A DNA stretch of 64,000 nucleotides from Pseudomonas massiliensis (GTDB taxonomy: Bacteria; Pseudomonadota; Gammaproteobacteria; Pseudomonadales; Pseudomonadaceae), in the NCBI RefSeq assembly GCF_000826105.1, contig NZ_CCYK01000006.1, positions 124,001-188,000 on the forward strand. Reading direction: 5' to 3'. Position numbers and translations under genes: made by a program. Below, one piece after another: positions 7,397-17,059 of the stretch; the stretch's first letter is position 1; each line of letters starts with the position of its first letter. The notes beneath the pieces are model-generated. The model was not told where the DNA came from. It did not search any database and was given only the letters and a program-made list of their open reading frames with translations.

Positions 7397-10300
7397 TCAG
7401 GCCTGCTTGCTGCCACTGAGCGCCAGGTCCGCCAGTTCCCGGTTGGCCACGGCGTACATGGCATAGTCCGTCGTGGTAGCGGCGCGCAGGTCGTCGAGGA
7501 TGGCGCGCCACCGTTCAACGCTGCCGCGATGCTGCTCGAGCCACAAGGCCACCCGGGCGTCGACCTCTTCCGGCGCGTCGGGCATCTGCAACACGGAAAT
7601 GGTAATGGCCCGTTGCTGCAGGTCCAGGTCATCGCGGAAGGCCTCCCGCGCGAGGGCTTGCCAGTTGCTTTCCACCGGCAGGCTGCTGATCTGCTGAAGG
7701 TACCAGTTCAGGTCAAGGGCGCTGCCGCTGGCGAAGAACGCCTTGGCCACGCTGGCGGCCGGTTGCCCGGTCACGTCCGATGCCTCGATGATGGGCAGCA
7801 GGTTGTACAGGTAGGTGGTACCCGCCACCATGCGCGCCAGCAATTCCGGCACGCCGGCTTCGACGTAGGTCTGGTAACGCGCTTCCCACAAGCGCTGGGT
7901 CGGCCCCTGCAGCAGCTCGTTCAGCTTCAGCCCCAGGGCGGTGATATGTGGCCCGAAGTGTGCCACATCGCGGCCCGCGTCCTGGTCATTGCGACGGTTA
8001 CGCAGGAACCAGCGGGTGGCGCGCCGCCCCAGGCGCATCAGCTCTTCCATCAGGCTGAGCTGAATGTCCGCAGACACCTGGTAATCCAGGGCCTCGATCT
8101 GTCGGAACCAGTGCGGCAAATGGAAAATGTCCCGCACCACAACGTAGGCACCCGCCACGTCCGCGGCGCTCATGCCGGTGGACTCCTTCAGCCGCTGCAC
8201 GAAGGTGATGCCCATGTGATTGACCAGGTCGTTGGCGATCTGGGTGCTGACGATTTCCCGCTTGAGGCGATGGCGGCGCATGGCCGGGCCGTACTTGGCC
8301 ACCAGGCTTGGCGGGAAGGCGGTTTCCATGTCCCGGGTGAGGTAGTCGTCGTCCGGCACGCTGGACTTGAGCAGGGTCTCCTTCAGGTCGATCTTGCTGT
8401 ATGAAATCAGCACGCACAGCTCAGCACGGGTCAGCCCCTGGCGAGCGGAGGCGCGCTCGGCCAGACGTTCTTCGCTGGGCAGGAACTCGATCGCCCGGTC
8501 CAGCTTGCCGCGACCTTCCAGGTCGGTCATCAGCCGCTTGTATTCGGCCAGGCGATCGTTGGCGCGGCGGGCAGCGATGGAAAGCGCCTGGGTCTGCTTG
8601 TAGTTGTTGCCCAGCACCAGCTGGGCCACTTCGTCGGTCATGCTGCCCAGAAGCTCGTTGCGCTGCTTCTCGGTCAGATCACCGGCGGCCACGGCCTCGT
8701 TGATGAGGATCTTGATGTTGACCTCGTGGTCCGAGCAGTCGACGCCACCGGCATTGTCGATGAAGTCGGTGTTGGTGGCGCCGCCATGCAGCCCGAATTC
8801 CACCCGACCGAGCTGGGTCATGCCCAGGTTGCCGCCCTCGCCCACGACCTTGCAGCGAAGCTCGTTGCCGTTCACGCGCAAGGCGTCGTTGGCCTTGTCG
8901 CCCACATCGGCGTGGCTTTCTTCGCTGGATTTGACGTAGGTGCCGATACCACCGTTCCAGAGCAGGTCCACCGGAGCCTTGAGCAACGCGTTCAGCAGCT
9001 CGGTCGGGGTCAGACGGTCGGCCGTGATGTCAAAGCGCGCCTTCATTTCCGGGCTGATAGCGATGCTCTTGGCGCTACGCTGGAAGATGCCGCCACCGGC
9101 GGAGATCAGCGAGCTGTCGTAGTCGGTCCAGGCCGAGCGCGGCAGGTTGAACAGGCGCTGCCGCTCGGCGAAGCTCACGGCTGGATCCGGGTTCGGGTCA
9201 ACGAAGATATGCAGGTGGTTGAACGCGGCCACCAGCTGCAGCGTGTCGGACATCAGCAGGCCGTTACCGAAGACGTCGCCAGCCATGTCACCAATGCCGA
9301 TGACCGTGATGCTGTCCTTCTGCACATTGATGCCACGTTCGCGGAAGTGCCGCTGCACGCCTACCCAGGCGCCGCGGGCAGTGATGCCCATGCCCTTGTG
9401 GTCATAGCCGGCCGAGCCGCCGGAAGCGAACGCATCGCCCAGCCAGAACCCGTAGCTCAGGGCAATGCCATTGGCGATATCGGAGAAGGTCGCGGTGCCT
9501 TTGTCGGCCGCCACCACCAGGTAGGGATCGTCCGCGTCGTGGCGTACCACATTCGCTGGCGGCACTACCTCGCCTTCCTTGAGGTTGTCGGTGATGTCGA
9601 GCAGGCCGGAAATGAAGATGCGGTAGCAGGCGATGGCCTCGTTCTGCACCTCGTCGCGACTGCCGCCGAGCGGTAGGCGACGCGGGATGAAACCGCCCTT
9701 GGCGCCCAGGGGCACGATGACCGAGTTCTTCACCTGCTGGGCCTTCACCAGGCCGAGTACTTCGGTGCGGTAGTCTTCCTCGCGGTCGGACCAGCGCAGG
9801 CCACCACGGGCCACATTGCCAAAGCGCAGGTGCACCCCCTCCACCCGTGGCGAATAGACGAAGATCTCGAACTTGGGTACCGGCTTGGGCAGCTCCGGGA
9901 TCAGCGACGGGTTGAACTTGAAGCTGAAGTAGCGCTTGGGCTGGCCGTTGGCGTCCGGCTGGTAGAAGTTGGTGCGCTGAGTCGCCTTGATCAGGTCCAG
10001 GTAGCGACGCAGGATGCGGTCCTCGTTGAGCACCTGGACGTCATCCAGGGCGCTGAGGATGGCTTGTTCCAGGCGCAACTGCTTGTCGTCCAGGTCGTCG
10101 CCGCTCAGCTTGCGGGCCAGGTAGAAGCGCGTCTTGAACAGTCGGGTCAGTTCCCGGGCAATCTCGGTGTGGTTGTTCAGCGCGGCGGCGATATAGCCCA
10201 GGTCGAAGCCCAGGCGGATCTGCTTGAGATAACGGGCATAGGCGCGCAACAGCGCTACGTCACGCCACGGCAGGCCGGCGGTCAGCACCAGGCGGTTGAA

Positions 10301-12253
10301 CGCATCGTTCTCGGCCTCGCCGTTGACGATATGCACGAACGCATCCTGCAGGGTGTCGTTGAGTTGCTGCAGGTCCAGGTCCAGCCCTTCGGCATAGGTG
10401 AAGGCGAAGTCGTGAATCCAGTACGCCCGCCCGTTGCGATTGCGCAACTGGTAGGGGAATTCCCCAAGCACCCGCAGGCCCAGGTTTTCGAGAATCGGCA
10501 GCACATCGGAAAGCGCCAGGGGCACGTCGGCGTGATAGAGCTTGCAATGCAACTGCCGCTCGCCGCCCTGGGCCAATGGCTGGTAGAAGCTCATTACCAG
10601 CGGCCTGGCATCGGAAAGCGCCTGCAAGTGCTGCATATCGACCACCGCCGAATGGGCGGCGAAGCGTTCGCGATAGCCAGCGGGGAAGCCCTTGGGGAAT
10701 TCGGCCAGCAGGTTGGTGCCCTGGGCTTCGCCGAAGTTCTCGATGGTCAGAGCGTGATAGTCGTCCTGCCAGGAACGGCAGGCCTGGACCACTTCGCGTT
10801 CCAGTTGCTGAGGATCGATGTCCAGGCGGCTCTTCGGGTCTACCCGCAGAATCAACTGTACCCGTGCCAGCACGGATTCGGAGAAGAAGGTCCAGAACTC
10901 GCAGTCGCTGGCCTTGAGACGATCCATCAGTACCTGCTGGATCTTCTGCCGCACTTCGGTGGAGTAGACGTCACGCGGCACGTAGGCCAGGCAGTAGCAG
11001 AAGCGCCCGTAGGGGTCCTTGCGCAGGAAGACGCGGATCTTGGCCCGTTCCTGGATCTGCACGATGGACATCACGGTGTTGAACAGTTCGTCCACCGGGG
11101 TCTGGAACAGATCGTCACGCGGCAGCACCTCGATGACCTGGCTCAGCTCCTTGCCCAGGTGGGCGCGCAGGTCGAAGCCCGAGCGACGCTCGACTTCCGC
11201 CACCTTGCTGCGCACGTAGGGAATCTGCTGCACGCTGGTACCGTAGACGGCGGAGGTGTAGAGGCCCATGAAGCGGCACTCCTTGACGACCTTGCCGCTG
11301 GCGTCGATCTGGCGGATGGAAACATAGTCGGGATAGCCGGGGCGATGGACCCGACTGGGCTGAGCGGCCTTGGCGAACGAGAGCAGTACCGGCTCGCGCA
11401 GATAATTGACGGCGTAGTCTTCGATCCGCAGGTCGTCGGCGCCCAGCCCGGCACGCAGCAGGCGCGGCAGGCCCAGGAAGGAGGCATCGTCGTAGACCAG
11501 GTGCGCGCCCTGCGCATCTTCCTGGACCACGAACTCTTCATAGCCAAGGAAGGTGAAGTGGTTGTCCACCAGCCATTGGAGGAAGGTTTTCACTTCGGCC
11601 TTCTCGGCGGGATCGGCCGGCCACGGGCTGGTGTCCACCAGGGCCAGCATGTCGGCGACACGCGACTTCATGGGTTCGAAGTCGGCCACGACGGCGCGCA
11701 CCTCACCAAGCACCTCCAGCAGCGCACTGGCCAGGCCCGCCAGGCCGGCGGTAGTGGCACAGCGGTTGATCTCCAGGTACATCAGGGATTCCTGGGCCAC
11801 GCCCTCGCCCTGGCTGTTCTTGGGCAGCACCTCCAGCAATTCGCCCGCCGTACCCCGACGCACGCTCAGCACCGCGGTCTGCAACGTATGGATGCTATAG
11901 CCACGACGATTGAGCTCGGTACGCACCGAGTCCACCAGGAACGGCAGGTCCTGGTGCAGCACTTCCACCACCGTATGGGTCGACTGCCAGCCGTGCCGCT
12001 CGTAGTCCGGGTTGTACACCCGCACCTGGGGCTCGGCCGGCTCGAAGCGCTGCAGCAGGCGCCAGGCCGACAGGGTGCAGCCGGCCAGGTCGGACAGCCG
12101 ACGCTGGGTAAGTTCGTCCAGGGAAATGATGCCGAAGAACTGATCGGCGAACAGGGCTACTTGTGGCAGGGCATGTTCGTCAACGTGCTGGGCCAGGACC
12201 GCCTGCAGTTGATGCTGGAAGTCGGCTTTGCTGGCCGCGGTGAAAAACGCCAT
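7397..12253 (-). CDS. gdhB: NAD-specific glutamate dehydrogenase, large type
   Basis: This 1618-residue protein belongs to the large NAD-dependent glutamate dehydrogenases, which deaminate glutamate to 2-oxoglutarate and ammonium during arginine and glutamate catabolism. N-terminal ACT-like regions are followed by the catalytic core, where PLGAKGGFIP and GIGDMAGDVFGNG mark the glutamate- and NAD-binding parts. The start is placed at MAFFTAASKADF (12253), which has GGAG eight bases upstream and matches family length; an in-frame extension of 52 codons to 12409 is unlikely to be translated. No frame damage is seen. Confidence 0.96.
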   Translation of the reverse strand: MAFFTAASKADFQHQLQAVLAQHVDEHALPQVALFADQFFGIISLDELTQRRLSDLAGCTLSAWRLLQRFEPAEPQVRVYNPDYERHGWQSTHTVVEVLHQDLPFLVDSVRTELNRRGYSIHTLQTAVLSVRRGTAGELLEVLPKNSQGEGVAQESLMYLEINRCATTAGLAGLASALLEVLGEVRAVVADFEPMKSRVADMLALVDTSPWPADPAEKAEVKTFLQWLVDNHFTFLGYEEFVVQEDAQGAHLVYDDASFLGLPRLLRAGLGADDLRIEDYAVNYLREPVLLSFAKAAQPSRVHRPGYPDYVSIRQIDASGKVVKECRFMGLYTSAVYGTSVQQIPYVRSKVAEVERRSGFDLRAHLGKELSQVIEVLPRDDLFQTPVDELFNTVMSIVQIQERAKIRVFLRKDPYGRFCYCLAYVPRDVYSTEVRQKIQQVLMDRLKASDCEFWTFFSESVLARVQLILRVDPKSRLDIDPQQLEREVVQACRSWQDDYHALTIENFGEAQGTNLLAEFPKGFPAGYRERFAAHSAVVDMQHLQALSDARPLVMSFYQPLAQGGERQLHCKLYHADVPLALSDVLPILENLGLRVLGEFPYQLRNRNGRAYWIHDFAFTYAEGLDLDLQQLNDTLQDAFVHIVNGEAENDAFNRLVLTAGLPWRDVALLRAYARYLKQIRLGFDLGYIAAALNNHTEIARELTRLFKTRFYLARKLSGDDLDDKQLRLEQAILSALDDVQVLNEDRILRRYLDLIKATQRTNFYQPDANGQPKRYFSFKFNPSLIPELPKPVPKFEIFVYSPRVEGVHLRFGNVARGGLRWSDREEDYRTEVLGLVKAQQVKNSVIVPLGAKGGFIPRRLPLGGSRDEVQNEAIACYRIFISGLLDITDNLKEGEVVPPANVVRHDADDPYLVVAADKGTATFSDIANGIALSYGFWLGDAFASGGSAGYDHKGMGITARGAWVGVQRHFRERGINVQKDSITVIGIGDMAGDVFGNGLLMSDTLQLVAAFNHLHIFVDPNPDPAVSFAERQRLFNLPRSAWTDYDSSLISAGGGIFQRSAKSIAISPEMKARFDITADRLTPTELLNALLKAPVDLLWNGGIGTYVKSSEESHADVGDKANDALRVNGNELRCKVVGEGGNLGMTQLGRVEFGLHGGATNTDFIDNAGGVDCSDHEVNIKILINEAVAAGDLTEKQRNELLGSMTDEVAQLVLGNNYKQTQALSIAARRANDRLAEYKRLMTDLEGRGKLDRAIEFLPSEERLAERASARQGLTRAELCVLISYSKIDLKETLLKSSVPDDDYLTRDMETAFPPSLVAKYGPAMRRHRLKREIVSTQIANDLVNHMGITFVQRLKESTGMSAADVAGAYVVVRDIFHLPHWFRQIEALDYQVSADIQLSLMEELMRLGRRATRWFLRNRRNDQDAGRDVAHFGPHITALGLKLNELLQGPTQRLWEARYQTYVEAGVPELLARMVAGTTYLYNLLPIIEASDVTGQPAASVAKAFFASGSALDLNWYLQQISSLPVESNWQALAREAFRDDLDLQQRAITISVLQMPDAPEEVDARVALWLEQHRGSVERWRAILDDLRAATTTDYAMYAVANRELADLALSGSKQA

Positions 12254-12747
12254 CTGTGGTACTCCGCTCGGGCTTTGTATTTGATTGAAGCGTAGCGTGT
12301 ATCCCTCACCTGGCTTGTCGACCATGACTCCAGGCGCAAGCCGCGAGGGTGATGAAGCTTCGTTTGCCAGGGCCGGCAAGGGTTCAGCAGGCAGCGCCTG
12401 GACAGACACATCAGCTTAGCGACACTCGGCGCTGCGCATCTTGCCTTGGCGCGACATATTCAGTCAGGCTCAGGTTGCACCTGGCGCAACCCTCTAGGGG
12501 CCGGATAATCGCTTCAGCCTGGTGCGCTTCGTGGCCAGGGCGCACCTCGCTGGCACATTAGCCTGATCCGGTTCGCCGCAGCGGCAGCTCCGGCGCGGCA
12601 CTGTCACAGGCCTTTCACCGGGGCTGGCCATACTCCGCTTCGTCTAGCGTGATTCTTGCTAGGCCTTCAGGCGACACTTCCAGGCGGTGATCCACGCGCA
12701 GTTCCCGCCGCAGACCGGCACCGGCCACGCCCGGCGAGATTTATCCC
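12254..12747. other. 494-bp divergent intergenic region, gdhB / AraC regulator
   Basis: No coding sequence is supported. It should contain the divergent promoters of gdhB and the regulator. The only symmetry I found is GGTTGC (12473-12478), 7 nt, GCAACC (12486-12491), a possible operator of unknown owner. Confidence 0.5.
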
Positions 12748-13764
12748 ATGCGCAAGATCGTCATTGGCATTCTGCTTTACCCCGGTTTCCAGCTGCTCGA
12801 CATTGCCGGGCCGCGCAACGCCTTCGGCCAGGTTCAGCTGCAGGGTGAACATCCCTACGAGATAGTCACCATCGCCACGACCCGGCTGTCGTTGCGTTCT
12901 GCCTGTGGCCTGGCGGTCATCGCCGACCACCATATTTTCGAACCCTGCCCTACGCTCGATACGCTGATCGTGCCCGGCGGCGCCGGGGTATTTGACGTGT
13001 ACGAAGACCGAACCCTGACAGACTGGCTCGGCGGCCATGTTGCCCGCTGGAGACGATTGGCTGCCATCTGCAACGGGGTCTTTGTCCTCGGCGGCGCAGG
13101 GCTGATCGAGCGGCGCCAGGTGACCAGCCATTGGGCCGATGTGCCCAGGCTACGCGCAGCCTATCCCAGGGCACGGCTACGTCCGGACGCCATCTGCTTC
13201 AAGGACGGCAGGCTCTACACCAGCGCCGGGGCCAGCGCTTCCATCGACCTGGCCTTGTTGTTGATCGAGGAAGATTTCGGTCGAACGGTGGCCCGCAAGG
13301 TGGCCAAATACCTGCTCGTGTATCTGGAGCGCCCAGGCGCCCAGGGGCAGTTCCAGCCACTGGTCAGTCGCCGGCCGGCCGCGGACGGGCAGGTCCAGGC
13401 GCTGCGCGACTATGTCCTGGCCCATCTCGACGCGCCGCACAGCCTTGCCAGCCTCGCCAGCCGGGTACACATGAGCCCGCGCAACCTTACCCGACTGTTT
13501 AGCAAGCAGTTAGGCACCACGCCGATGGCCTTCGTCAGCGAGGCGCGCATCGACGCCGCGCGCGACCTCCTTGAAAATACCGAGCTGAGCATCGCCGACA
13601 TTGCCCGGCGCTGTGGCGTCGAAAGCGCCGACAGCCTGCGCCGGCTGTTCAGCAAGCGCCTCGGGGTCAGCCCTCTGGATTATCGCCAGCGCTTCGGCTC
13701 TGCGTCCTCTCTCTCACCTGCTTCGCCTGGCAAGACATGCAGCCTCACGCCGCTCCAGGCTTGA
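12748..13764 (+). CDS. GlxA-family AraC-type transcriptional regulator
   Basis: A 338-residue two-domain regulator. Residues 1-190 are a DJ-1/PfpI (GATase1-like) domain with the nucleophile-elbow-like AICNGVFVLGGAGL near residue 108. Residues 215-320 are an AraC/XylS DNA-binding domain with two helix-turn-helices (SLASLASRVHMSPRNLTRLF and SIADIARRCGVESADSLRRLF). Such proteins commonly activate genes for amine, betaine or amino-acid catabolism. No catabolic operon lies beside it; gdhB diverges from it. Target and ligand are unknown. The C-terminal 20 residues are low-complexity. Confidence 0.9.
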   Translation: MRKIVIGILLYPGFQLLDIAGPRNAFGQVQLQGEHPYEIVTIATTRLSLRSACGLAVIADHHIFEPCPTLDTLIVPGGAGVFDVYEDRTLTDWLGGHVARWRRLAAICNGVFVLGGAGLIERRQVTSHWADVPRLRAAYPRARLRPDAICFKDGRLYTSAGASASIDLALLLIEEDFGRTVARKVAKYLLVYLERPGAQGQFQPLVSRRPAADGQVQALRDYVLAHLDAPHSLASLASRVHMSPRNLTRLFSKQLGTTPMAFVSEARIDAARDLLENTELSIADIARRCGVESADSLRRLFSKRLGVSPLDYRQRFGSASSLSPASPGKTCSLTPLQA

Positions 13765-13829
13765 GCCCTGTCTGGCTACGGAGCGACATGCGACAATACC
13801 GGCCTCATTTTTCCCGGTGACGATAGCCA

Positions 13830-14177
13830 ATGCACATGAATGCGGCCCTGCTGATGGGCAACCCTTGCGACGAAGAAGAAGACGACCTGGCCCTGCTGTG
13901 CTGCCAGGGCACTGAAGGCGAAATGCTGTTGCTGTCTCGAGCCCCGGACGAAGACGAAGTGGAACTGGTCTGGGACGAACAGGCCATAGGCGTGCGCGGG
14001 CTTAAAGTGACCCTGGGCGCCGAGCGTCTCTGGGTAGAGCTGCCCGCGGATGCCGAAGCGCCTTTCAGCGCCGCGGTGATCCGGGTGAACCTTGCCGATG
14101 CCCTGGCTGATCTGGACGAAGCCCAGGCGGCGCTCGAAGTGATCCTGGACGGCACAGGCACCCTGGTCAGGGAGTAA
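13830..14177 (+). CDS. Acidic hypothetical protein
   Basis: A 115-residue, strongly acidic protein (for example CDEEEDD near residue 13 and PDEDEVELVWDE near residue 39) with no signal peptide or membrane segment. I do not recognise a family. A start at 13836 is equally possible. It is followed after 6 bp by an amidohydrolase, so the two are probably co-transcribed. The acidic composition and coupling suggest a cytoplasmic partner protein; that is speculation. Confidence 0.7.
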   Translation: MHMNAALLMGNPCDEEEDDLALLCCQGTEGEMLLLSRAPDEDEVELVWDEQAIGVRGLKVTLGAERLWVELPADAEAPFSAAVIRVNLADALADLDEAQAALEVILDGTGTLVRE

Positions 14178-14183
14178 AACCCG

Positions 14184-14933
14184 ATGATTTTCGATGCTCA
14201 CCTGCATATCATCGATCCGCGCTTTCCACTGGTTCCGAACCAGGGCTACCTGCCGCCGGCCTTCGATGCGCATGCCTACCTGGCCCTGGCCCGGCCCTTG
14301 GGTATCCGAGGCGGTGCCGTGGTGTCAGGGTCCTTTCAAGGGTTCGATCAAACCTACCTGGTCGATGCTCTGGCGCAACTTGGAGAGGGCTACGTAGGAG
14401 TCACCCAGGTGCCTGCCTCGATCAGCGACGAGGCCCTGGCCGCGCTACACGCCCAAGGCGTTCGCGCGCTGCGCTTCAATCTGCGACGCGGCGGCTCGGC
14501 GCCGCTCGATGATCTGGAACAGATGGCCGCGCGGGTTCACGAACGCTTCGGCTGGCATGTGGAACTGTACGTGGACAGCCGCGACCTTGAAGACTTGGCG
14601 TCACGGCTGATCAGGTTGCCAGCCCTGAGTATCGATCACCTGGGGCTGAGCGGCGATGGCTTGCCGGCCTTGCTGCGGTTGGTGGAAGCGGGCGCGAAGG
14701 TCAAGGCCTGCGGCTTCGGCCGCGTTGATTTTCCGGTCGGTCCCGCGCTGGCCCAGCTATATCGCGCCAACCCCGAGGCGCTGATGTTCGGCACAGACCT
14801 GCCCTCCACCCGTGCGCCACGGGCCTTCCAGGCGGCGGACCTTCAGCTCATAGGCGACACCCTTGGCGACGCGGGCGCCAGGGCGGTTCTCTGGGAGAAC
14901 GCCCGGCGCTTCTATCGGCTAAGCCAGGCTTGA
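14184..14933 (+). CDS. Amidohydrolase-family metal-dependent hydrolase
   Basis: A 249-residue compact TIM-barrel hydrolase. The metal-binding HxH lies at the N-terminus (FDAHLHII), a histidine follows in SIDHLGLSG (near residue 154), and the conserved late aspartate is in GTDLPSTRAP (near 197). The nearest relatives in shape are 2-pyrone-4,6-dicarboxylate lactonase-type amidohydrolases. The start has GGGAG nine bases upstream. Substrate unknown; no lactone or aromatic-ring pathway gene adjoins on this strand, although the phenylacetate cluster begins, convergently, 37 bp away. Confidence 0.85.
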   Translation: MIFDAHLHIIDPRFPLVPNQGYLPPAFDAHAYLALARPLGIRGGAVVSGSFQGFDQTYLVDALAQLGEGYVGVTQVPASISDEALAALHAQGVRALRFNLRRGGSAPLDDLEQMAARVHERFGWHVELYVDSRDLEDLASRLIRLPALSIDHLGLSGDGLPALLRLVEAGAKVKACGFGRVDFPVGPALAQLYRANPEALMFGTDLPSTRAPRAFQAADLQLIGDTLGDAGARAVLWENARRFYRLSQA

Positions 14934-14969
14934 TGCGTGGGGCCAGGGTTGGGCCAGGCGCTATGACCG

Positions 14970-17036
14970 TCACTGGCCGGCTGGTGCCTCGCGCTTGCGC
15001 ACCAGCGTGAGGATGTCGTAGCTGGCCACCAGCTTACCCTGCTGGTTGCTCACCGCCACGTCCCACGCCACCACTCCCTGTGGCTCGCTCTTGGGGCTGC
15101 GCTTGCCCTGGTCGATCTTGCGCTTGCAGGTGAGTCGGGCCTGAATGGTGTCGCCGATGGCCACCGGCTCGATGAACCGCAACCCGTCCAGGCCGTAGTT
15201 GGCCAACACCGGCCCCGGCCCCGGCGAAACGAACAGGCCCGCCGCCGCGGACAGCACGAAATACCCATGGGCAATGCGTTGGCCGAATTGGGAATCCCGA
15301 GCGGCTAGTTCGTCGAAATGCATGTAGAAATGATCACCTGACAAGCATCCGAAATTGACGATATCCGCCTCGGTGACCGTGCGCCTATGGGTCAACAGGG
15401 ATTCACCCACGGTCAGGTCTTCGAAGTGTCGGCGGAACGGGTGCACCTCGGTTTCGAGTACCTGCGCTCCCCGCACATACTCGCCCGTCACCGCCATGAG
15501 CATGCTGGGCGAGCCCTGCACCGCGGCCCGCTGCAAGTAGTGCTTGACGGCGCGCAGGCCGCCCAGCTCCTCGCCGCCGCCAGCCCGCCCCGGGCCGCCA
15601 TGCTTGAGCATGGGCAGGGGTGAACCGTGGCCGGTGGATTCCTCGGCCGCTTCGGTATCGAGGATGTGCAGCCGCCCATGGAGCCGCGCTGCCGCTGGCA
15701 CCACCTTCGCCGCCGTGGCCAGGCTTTCGGTCACCAGGGTGGCGACCAGGCTACCCTTGCCCCGGGCAGCCAGGGCGATGGCTTCGTCCAGGTCGTGATA
15801 CCCCATAAGGGTGCTCACCGGGCCAAACGCTTCGATGTCATGGGCGCCGCCCGGGGCATGGGGGTCGTGGCTGCGCAACAGGGTCGGCTGGAAGAATGCG
15901 CCCTCCGCCACGCCCTCCCCCAGCGGCTCGAAGCCCTGACCATCGCCATACAACAATTCACTGCTCTGGCGTAGCTGCTCGACCCGGGCACGCACATCCG
16001 CTTGCTGCGCATGGGAGGCCAGCGCTCCCATCTTCACCCCCTCCAGGGCCGGATCGCCGATCACCACCTTGGCCAGGCGCTGGATCAACCGTTCGGCAAC
16101 CGCCTCCAGATGTCGCTGCGGGACGATGGCGCGACGAATGGCGGTACATTTTTGCCCGGCCTTGGCCGTCATTTCCCGGGCCACCTCTTTGACGAAGAGA
16201 TCGAAAGCCGGATCGTCCGGCCCGATATCCGGAGCGAGGATGGCGCAGTTGAGCGAGTCGGCTTCGGCATTGAAGGGTACGGCATTGGCCACCAGGTTCG
16301 GATTGACCCGCAGCCTGGCCGCGGTGTCGGCCGAGCCAGTGAAGGTCACCAGGTCCTGGCCGTCGAGCAGGTCGAGCAGGTCGCCCGTGCTGCCGATGAT
16401 CAGTTGCAGGCAACCGTCCGGCAAGGCACCGGAGGCCAGCATCAGGCGCACCGCGGCCTCGGTGAGATAGCTGGTGGCCGTGGCCGGCTTGATGATGCAG
16501 GGCATGCCCGCGAGGAAGGTAGGGGCGAACTTCTCCAGCATGCCCCAGACGGGAAAGTTGAAAGCGTTGATGTGCACCGCCACCCCGCCCCGCGGCACCA
16601 GGATATGGGTACCGGCGAAACGGTTCTGCTTGCCCAGCGGCATGGCAGGACCTTCATGGAGCAAGTTGCCGGAGGGCAGCTCGCGAGCGCCGAGCCCGGC
16701 GTAGCTGAACAGGGTCGCGGTGCCGCCTTCGATATCCACCCAGCTGTCGGCCCGGGTCGCGCCCGACTGCCGGGAAAGCCGGTAAAGCTGTTCCTTGTGC
16801 TCGTTAAGGTATAGCGCAAGGGCTTTGAGCCGGGCGGCGCGCTGCTGGAAGTCCAGGGCGAGCAAGCCTTGAGCGCCTTGGCTCCGAGCATGCCTTAGCG
16901 CCTCGGCAAAGTCAGGCACCTCTTCGTGGGCGTAGGCAACGGGCCGGCCATCCAGTGCGCTGCGCAACGCCTGGGCCGGGCGCTGACCCTGCCAGCGGTT
17001 GGCGATCAGGCTTTGCAGAACGGGCGCTTCGGGCAT
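14970..17036 (-). CDS. paaZ: Oxepin-CoA hydrolase / 3-oxo-5,6-dehydrosuberyl-CoA semialdehyde dehydrogenase
   Basis: PaaZ opens the oxepin ring of the phenylacetate pathway and oxidises the resulting aldehyde. The 688-residue product has an N-terminal aldehyde dehydrogenase domain (catalytic Cys in GQKCTAIRRAIVP near residue 295) and a C-terminal MaoC-like (R)-hydratase domain from about residue 540 (FGCLSGDHFYMHFDELAA). Both activities are therefore present. The start at MPEAPV has AGGAG seven bases upstream; an upstream ATG at 17063 is less likely. It is the last gene of the minus-strand paa run. Confidence 0.96.
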   Translation of the reverse strand: MPEAPVLQSLIANRWQGQRPAQALRSALDGRPVAYAHEEVPDFAEALRHARSQGAQGLLALDFQQRAARLKALALYLNEHKEQLYRLSRQSGATRADSWVDIEGGTATLFSYAGLGARELPSGNLLHEGPAMPLGKQNRFAGTHILVPRGGVAVHINAFNFPVWGMLEKFAPTFLAGMPCIIKPATATSYLTEAAVRLMLASGALPDGCLQLIIGSTGDLLDLLDGQDLVTFTGSADTAARLRVNPNLVANAVPFNAEADSLNCAILAPDIGPDDPAFDLFVKEVAREMTAKAGQKCTAIRRAIVPQRHLEAVAERLIQRLAKVVIGDPALEGVKMGALASHAQQADVRARVEQLRQSSELLYGDGQGFEPLGEGVAEGAFFQPTLLRSHDPHAPGGAHDIEAFGPVSTLMGYHDLDEAIALAARGKGSLVATLVTESLATAAKVVPAAARLHGRLHILDTEAAEESTGHGSPLPMLKHGGPGRAGGGEELGGLRAVKHYLQRAAVQGSPSMLMAVTGEYVRGAQVLETEVHPFRRHFEDLTVGESLLTHRRTVTEADIVNFGCLSGDHFYMHFDELAARDSQFGQRIAHGYFVLSAAAGLFVSPGPGPVLANYGLDGLRFIEPVAIGDTIQARLTCKRKIDQGKRSPKSEPQGVVAWDVAVSNQQGKLVASYDILTLVRKREAPAGQ

Positions 17037-17059
17037 GACAGTTCTCCTGAAAAGGGTCA

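Noticed and set aside
9830..12295. An 821-codon open frame opposite gdhB on the plus strand
   Set aside because: Antisense shadow of a long conserved gene; no ribosome-binding site or family resemblance.
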